Assembly (NCBI RefSeq): GCF_013032855.1
Contig: NZ_WQDA01000003.1
Span: forward strand, 62,001-126,000
Length of the DNA: 64,000 nucleotides
Origin: Ruegeria arenilitoris
GTDB lineage: Bacteria > Pseudomonadota > Alphaproteobacteria > Rhodobacterales > Rhodobacteraceae
Direction of reading: 5' to 3'
Positions 60,581-64,000 of the stretch are shown in pieces (positions within the stretch are counted from its first letter, which is position 1; each line of letters opens with the position of its first letter). A program made the position numbers and the translations under genes. Below the pieces are notes generated by a model, which saw only the letters and a list, made by a program, of their open reading frames with translations, was not told the origin of the DNA and made no database searches.

Positions 60581-61347
60581 GTGTTTTGCAAAGTTTCGAC
60601 CTGACGGGGAAAACGGCCCTTGTGACCGGGTGCAAACGCGGCATCGGGCGCGGTATGGCCGAGGCATTGGCATCGGCCGGAGCTGATATCATCGGAGTGT
60701 CGGCCTCGCTTGAACTGTCCGGGTCAGAGGTCGAAAAAGCCGTCACGGCGATGGGGCGCAGTTTCCGGGCTTACCAATGCGACTTCTCGGACCGCTCCGC
60801 GTTGCATGGGTTCATTGATCAGTTGAGGGCCGACGGACAAACTCCTGATATCCTTGTCAACAATGCCGGTACGATCAAACGCAAACCTGCTGCCGAACAC
60901 CCGGACGACTGGTGGGACGAAGTGATTGAGGTCAACCTGTCCTCGCAGTTTGTTCTGTCCCGCGAGATCGGCAAGGACATGCTGGCGCGCGGCTCGGGGA
61001 AGATCATCTTCACCGCATCGCTGCTGACGTTTCAGGGCGGCATCACCGTTCCCGGATATGCGGCCTCGAAAGGTGGTATCGGACAGCTGACGAAGGCCCT
61101 GGCCAATGAGTGGGCCGGGCAGGGTGTGAACGTGAATGCAATCGCCCCCGGCTACATCGCGACCGACAACACCCAAGCCCTGCAGGACGATCCGGTCCGA
61201 TCAAAGTCGATTCTGGAACGAACACCCCAAGGCCGTTGGGGTACGCCTGGTGATTTTGCCGGACCTGTAGTCTTTTTGGCTTCTGCAGCGTCGGACTACG
61301 TCAACGGTGAAATCCTTGTTGTCGACGGGGGTTGGATGGGGCGGTAG
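60577..61347 (+). CDS. SDR-family oxidoreductase, KduD-like
   Basis: A 256-residue classical SDR with TGCKRGIGRGMAEAL, no strong acidic residue after beta-2, DILVNNAGTIKRKPAAEH, the serine in IIFTASLLTFQGG and the catalytic Y-x3-K in GYAASKGGIGQLT, then ANEWAGQGVNVNAIAPGYIATDNT. The NAGTIKRKPAAEH and GYIATDNTQAL blocks resemble 2-deoxy-D-gluconate/KduD-type dehydrogenases. It starts inside the dehydrogenase stop (ATGA) and is the last gene of the operon. It may act on a keto-deoxy acid made by the enolase-family enzyme. Confidence 0.88.
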   Translation: MSVLQSFDLTGKTALVTGCKRGIGRGMAEALASAGADIIGVSASLELSGSEVEKAVTAMGRSFRAYQCDFSDRSALHGFIDQLRADGQTPDILVNNAGTIKRKPAAEHPDDWWDEVIEVNLSSQFVLSREIGKDMLARGSGKIIFTASLLTFQGGITVPGYAASKGGIGQLTKALANEWAGQGVNVNAIAPGYIATDNTQALQDDPVRSKSILERTPQGRWGTPGDFAGPVVFLASAASDYVNGEILVVDGGWMGR

Positions 61348-61377
61348 CGCCGTCAACTTTCCATGTGAGCCAAGGCC

Positions 61378-61797
61378 TCAAGTCCCGATGTAGTGAACCT
61401 TCAATCGCCGCGTCTTTGGTGCCTCGCGATGTTCGAACAGGTACAGGCTTTGAACGCGGCCAAGCGGAAGCTGCCCCTGTTCGACCGGGATCGACACCTG
61501 CGTTTGCGTCAACAGCGCCCGCAGATGCGATGGCGCGTTGTCGTCTTCGCTCGGGCGGTGGTGATACTTGCCCGGTGACTTGGGGACCAGTTCTTCGAAG
61601 AACGTCTCAATATCCCTGACCACCTCGGGATCGGCATTGGCCTGCACCAACAGCGCAGCACCAGTGTGGACGCACCAAAGGGTCAGCAGGCCCGAGACAA
61701 ACTCATGTTCGGAAACCGCACGCTGAACCACCCCGCTGATGTCGGTCAGGGATTTGTCGGGCGTTTCAATGGACAATTCAAAAAACTCTTGCTTCAT
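61378..61797 (-). CDS. YjbQ-family protein (secondary thiamine-phosphate synthase enzyme)
   Basis: A 139-residue UPF0047/YjbQ protein with the conserved blocks GLLTLWCVHTGAALLVQANAD, the acidic-histidine stretch KYHHRPSEDDNAPSHLRALL, LPLGRVQSLYLFEHREAPKTRR and a short C-terminal strand. The two histidine-rich regions form the family's putative active site. Some members complement thiamine-phosphate synthase mutants weakly, hence the name, but the true role is unknown. It converges with the KduD-like gene and is followed on its own strand by no obvious partner. Confidence 0.88.
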   Translation of the reverse strand: MKQEFFELSIETPDKSLTDISGVVQRAVSEHEFVSGLLTLWCVHTGAALLVQANADPEVVRDIETFFEELVPKSPGKYHHRPSEDDNAPSHLRALLTQTQVSIPVEQGQLPLGRVQSLYLFEHREAPKTRRLKVHYIGT

Positions 61798-61908
61798 CCA
61801 TCAGATCCTTTCCTTGATTTTGCGGGAGTGTGCCCAGCTTTCCGCGCCCCATTCGGCATTCAACTTGGAGGCTTAAGTATCTGATTTGTAACACTCTAGA
61901 GCTTTCAT

Positions 61909-62772
61909 TCATGCAAACAGGCTTTTGAACTTGTCTATGCACAGACGAAACCCATCTTCGAAATTTCCGTTGCCGGGATGATAAACGCTTTCGAAGGAAA
62001 TCACGCCTTCATAGCCGTCGGATCGGAGCGCGTCCGCGATGGGTTGGAACAGAGGCGCAAGCTGACCTTCCCCCATGCGGCGCACTTCCAGCGTTGCCCG
62101 CGGTGTATCGACCTTTACGTCCTTGATGTGAATGTGCCCCAGATAGCCGCCGCGCAGTTCTTCGTAACCGTCCGGGTATGCCAGTTCATGGCACCAGCAG
62201 TTGTTTCCGGGGTCCCAAAGAACTTTCAACGCATCCTTTGCATCCAACTCGTCGATCAGTTTGCGGGCGGTATAGTTGGAATTGACCAGCGTGCCGTTTC
62301 CGGTTTCCACGACAAGCGTCACGCCCTCAGCCCGGGCCAGTTCAACCGCCGGCGCGATCAGCGGTGGCATCGAGTCCCATACCCCATGCGCGACGTTCCA
62401 CTTCTCGGCGCCGTTTTTTCCCCAGAGTATCTGCTCTTTTCGTTGGGTCATGATCCGAACCAGCGGAGACCCCACGACATGCGCCATGTCGATCACGCGT
62501 TTCAAGGCGTCCATGTGTCGGGTGTGCAGCTCGTCACCGGGCCTGTTGGCAGCTGTCATCCCCGCGAAGATATGGCGCGACAGACAGGACACAGGCTTGC
62601 CCCGGTCGCGCAAGAGCGCGTCGATCTCGGCAATTTCCTGCGGGGAATGGTCCCCGACCTCGGTGTCGCCTACGAACTGAAGTTCTGCATAGTCCAGACC
62701 GAATTCGTCCATCACGTCCACGGCATGCCGCAGATCGCGGGAAATGCCGTCGCAAATTACACCTAATTTCAT
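61909..62772 (-). CDS. Sugar phosphate isomerase/epimerase-like TIM-barrel protein
   Basis: A 287-residue protein of the xylose-isomerase-like family: KLGVICDGISRDLRHAVDVMDEFGLDYAELQFV at the N-terminus, then metal-ligand candidates E in LVVETGNG, D and H in VLWDPGNNCWCHE, H in GHIHIKDVK and E in GVISFESVYHPGNGNFE. These match the metal site of hydroxypyruvate isomerase, OtnI and inosose-type epimerases. The ATG at 62772 follows a G-rich site. It lies 11 bp after a 3-hydroxyisobutyrate-dehydrogenase-like gene, a pairing also seen in four-carbon acid-sugar pathways. Confidence 0.87.
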   Translation of the reverse strand: MKLGVICDGISRDLRHAVDVMDEFGLDYAELQFVGDTEVGDHSPQEIAEIDALLRDRGKPVSCLSRHIFAGMTAANRPGDELHTRHMDALKRVIDMAHVVGSPLVRIMTQRKEQILWGKNGAEKWNVAHGVWDSMPPLIAPAVELARAEGVTLVVETGNGTLVNSNYTARKLIDELDAKDALKVLWDPGNNCWCHELAYPDGYEELRGGYLGHIHIKDVKVDTPRATLEVRRMGEGQLAPLFQPIADALRSDGYEGVISFESVYHPGNGNFEDGFRLCIDKFKSLFA

Positions 62773-62783
62773 GTCCGGCCCCC

Positions 62784-63674
62784 TCAGCGATGCAATTCTG
62801 CGCCAACGATCTCTTCGATGACGCGGGTACACACCCAGTTGTCGCCGTTCGGGTATTTGGTTTTTCCGGCGTGAAAGATCTGCATTGCGGATGATGCTGT
62901 GTGCATTGGAACGCCCAACGCACCGGCCAGGGCCAGCGAGATCGTCAGGTCCTTGTGCATTGTTGCGATATGGCTGCCAGTGGCTTCGAACTTGCGATCA
63001 ATGATGTTTTCAAGGGCGGTGTTCACGACACCGCACCCAGCGCTGGAGGATGAGAACACGTCAAGCAATGCTTGACCGCTGACACCGGCTTTGGCCGCCA
63101 GGGCCGCAGCCTCGAACGTCGCGGAAAAGATCGATCCGATAAGGGACTGCAGGCAGGCTTTCACGGTTTGGCCGTCGCCGGCGTTTTCTCCGACCCGATG
63201 AATGGTTGCCGACACTGCCTGCATGACTTCGGCATTTCGGTCCAGCACATCCGCAGCACCGGCAGCCATCATCGTCAATGTGCCGTTCTGCGCGCCGGGA
63301 AACCCACCCGAGACCGGAGTGTCGATCAGGTGGATGCCCGAACCTTCCATGTCTTGCCCGATCGCGCTTGCTTCGGCCGGGGTAATGGTCGCCGACAGGA
63401 TGACCGTTCCGCCTTCGGCCATGTTCGCAACCAGTCCGTCTTCACCCAGAATGACATCGCGGGCCTGATCTCCGTTCATCACCATGACAAACACGCTGGC
63501 GGCATGACGGCCGACCTGTCCCACGCTGTCCTTAGGCAGGCCGCCCATGTCGGTAAATGCCGTCATACGCGTCTCACTCAAGTCGAAACCAGATGTTTCA
63601 AAGCCATTCTTGATCAGGTTCTGGGCAAGGCCGCTGCCCATGTCGCCTAGACCGATTACGCCTGCAGTTTTCAT
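62784..63674 (-). CDS. 3-Hydroxyisobutyrate dehydrogenase-family NAD(P)-dependent oxidoreductase
   Basis: A 296-residue beta-hydroxyacid dehydrogenase. The nucleotide motif is VIGLGDMGSGLAQNL, the family block IDTPVSGGFPGAQNGTLTMMAAG holds substrate-binding residues, and the catalytic lysine is likely in GDGQTVKACLQSLIGS. The start ATG follows GGGAGGAG by five bases. Relatives oxidise 3-hydroxyisobutyrate, tartronate semialdehyde, L-threonate or D-erythronate. With the isomerase-like neighbour it resembles the LtnD/OtnI pair of four-carbon acid-sugar pathways, though the kinase and aldolase of those routes are not visible. Confidence 0.87.
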   Translation of the reverse strand: MKTAGVIGLGDMGSGLAQNLIKNGFETSGFDLSETRMTAFTDMGGLPKDSVGQVGRHAASVFVMVMNGDQARDVILGEDGLVANMAEGGTVILSATITPAEASAIGQDMEGSGIHLIDTPVSGGFPGAQNGTLTMMAAGAADVLDRNAEVMQAVSATIHRVGENAGDGQTVKACLQSLIGSIFSATFEAAALAAKAGVSGQALLDVFSSSSAGCGVVNTALENIIDRKFEATGSHIATMHKDLTISLALAGALGVPMHTASSAMQIFHAGKTKYPNGDNWVCTRVIEEIVGAELHR

Positions 63675-63810
63675 TTGGACTCCTCCCGTTCTTCCGTCTT
63701 TGCCGTCTGGCAGACGTTTCGAAAATTGATGCCTCAAGGCATCGGTTTTCGCGGGAGTTTCACGCGTCTTGAACAGACGTCGGGCGAGTCCGGAAGACAC
63801 CCCGCTGCCC

Positions 63811-63831
63811 GTTTACGTACCGTAAGTAAAC
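63811..63831. promoter_or_regulatory. Imperfect 21-bp palindrome upstream of the dehydrogenase gene
   Basis: GTTTAC (63811-63816) and GTAAAC (63826-63831) flank GTACCGTAA, with a nested TTACG-TAC-CGTAA repeat. It lies in the 223-bp gap before the minus-strand dehydrogenase and looks like a regulator site. The rest of the gap shows nothing else. Confidence 0.45.
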
Positions 63832-63897
63832 GAAGAATGCGGCGTTCAGGCAAGCAAAGAAGTGGTGCGGCGGAAAGAAACCGCCTGATCCGACGCG

Positions 63898-64000
63898 TTA
63901 CAAGAACGCCGCCATGATGCCGCGCAGTTCGGCCAACCCGCGCATTCGTCCGATCAGTGGATAGCCGGGAGTGCTGTGTCCGCCCAGATCGCTCAGCAGC
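63898..64000 (-). CDS. C-terminal end of an unidentified protein (partial)
   Basis: The frame is open to the right edge and ends at a TAA at 63898-63900. The 33 visible residues read LLSDLGGHSTPGYPLIGRM and continue through RGLAELRGIMAAFL. The stretch keeps good codon quality and points the same way as the dehydrogenase gene, so it is probably an upstream member of the same acid-sugar unit. I do not recognise the family from the tail alone. Confidence 0.5.
   Translation of the reverse strand, partial: LLSDLGGHSTPGYPLIGRMRGLAELRGIMAAFL

Noticed and set aside
1..64000. CRISPR arrays, rRNA or tRNA genes, prophage or conjugation genes
   Set aside because: I read for evenly spaced direct repeats, rRNA-like blocks, cloverleafs, integrases and structural phage proteins and found none. 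The only mobile trace is the short IS3-like relic.

Overview
The window looks like a chromosome segment of a marine alphaproteobacterium, most likely of the Roseobacter group (Rhodobacterales). This is inferred from the moderately high GC, the dense set of TRAP and ABC uptake systems, an MttB-superfamily methyltransferase, a cluster built around an Anbu-type proteasome homologue, a FAS1/RTX protein beside its own type I exporter, and many acid-sugar oxidoreductases. I saw no rRNA, tRNA, CRISPR array, complete insertion sequence or replication origin. Gene calls rest on translated motifs, start-site context and gene order; no database search was possible.

Layout. Positions 1-6040 hold the C-terminal part of an MttB-family methyltransferase, a class III aminotransferase with a divergent TetR regulator, a small membrane protein, a lactonase-like metallo-hydrolase and an SDR. 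Positions 6548-14613 hold envelope and secreted proteins (AsmA, DUF3299, an RcnB-like protein) and two paralogous exported amidohydrolases. One amidohydrolase and a GYD-domain gene are frameshifted. Positions 14796-23206 are an AraC regulator followed by a peptide-type ABC importer operon with two tandem binding proteins and a fused double ATPase. Positions 23735-30056 carry a glyoxalase-fold protein with RsgA, a phospholipase-D-like lipoprotein, a cysteine synthase, and three decayed pieces: an ABM-like gene cut by an IS3-like relic, that relic, and an alpha/beta hydrolase relic.

Positions 30249-35083 form a type I secretion unit (membrane fusion protein and ATPase) diverging from its probable cargo, a two-FAS1-domain protein with RTX repeats. 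Positions 35306-38257 hold a TauD-type dioxygenase and a zinc alcohol dehydrogenase diverging from a LysR regulator. Positions 38495-42401 are the four-gene ATP-grasp / alpha-E / transglutaminase / Anbu cluster, probably a peptide ligation and proteolysis system whose biology is poorly known. Next come a MerR regulator and an Old Yellow Enzyme sharing a classic long-spacer MerR promoter.

Positions 44321-49320 look like an acid-sugar unit: a TRAP transporter, an SDR, a GntR regulator with a GTATAC-centred palindrome, and a KdgF-like cupin. Positions 49468-61347 are a large sugar regulon. A LacI repressor and a GMC oxidoreductase face an aldehyde dehydrogenase, a YtfQ/YtfR/YtfT/YjfF-type (galactofuranose-class) ABC importer, an enolase-superfamily dehydratase, a zinc dehydrogenase and an SDR. 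The divergent promoter carries three TAATATTA sites spaced exactly 20 bp apart. The right end adds a YjbQ protein, a sugar isomerase-like protein, a 3-hydroxyisobutyrate-dehydrogenase-family enzyme and the tail of an unidentified gene. Together, roughly the right third of the window suits an organism living on plant or algal polysaccharide breakdown products.
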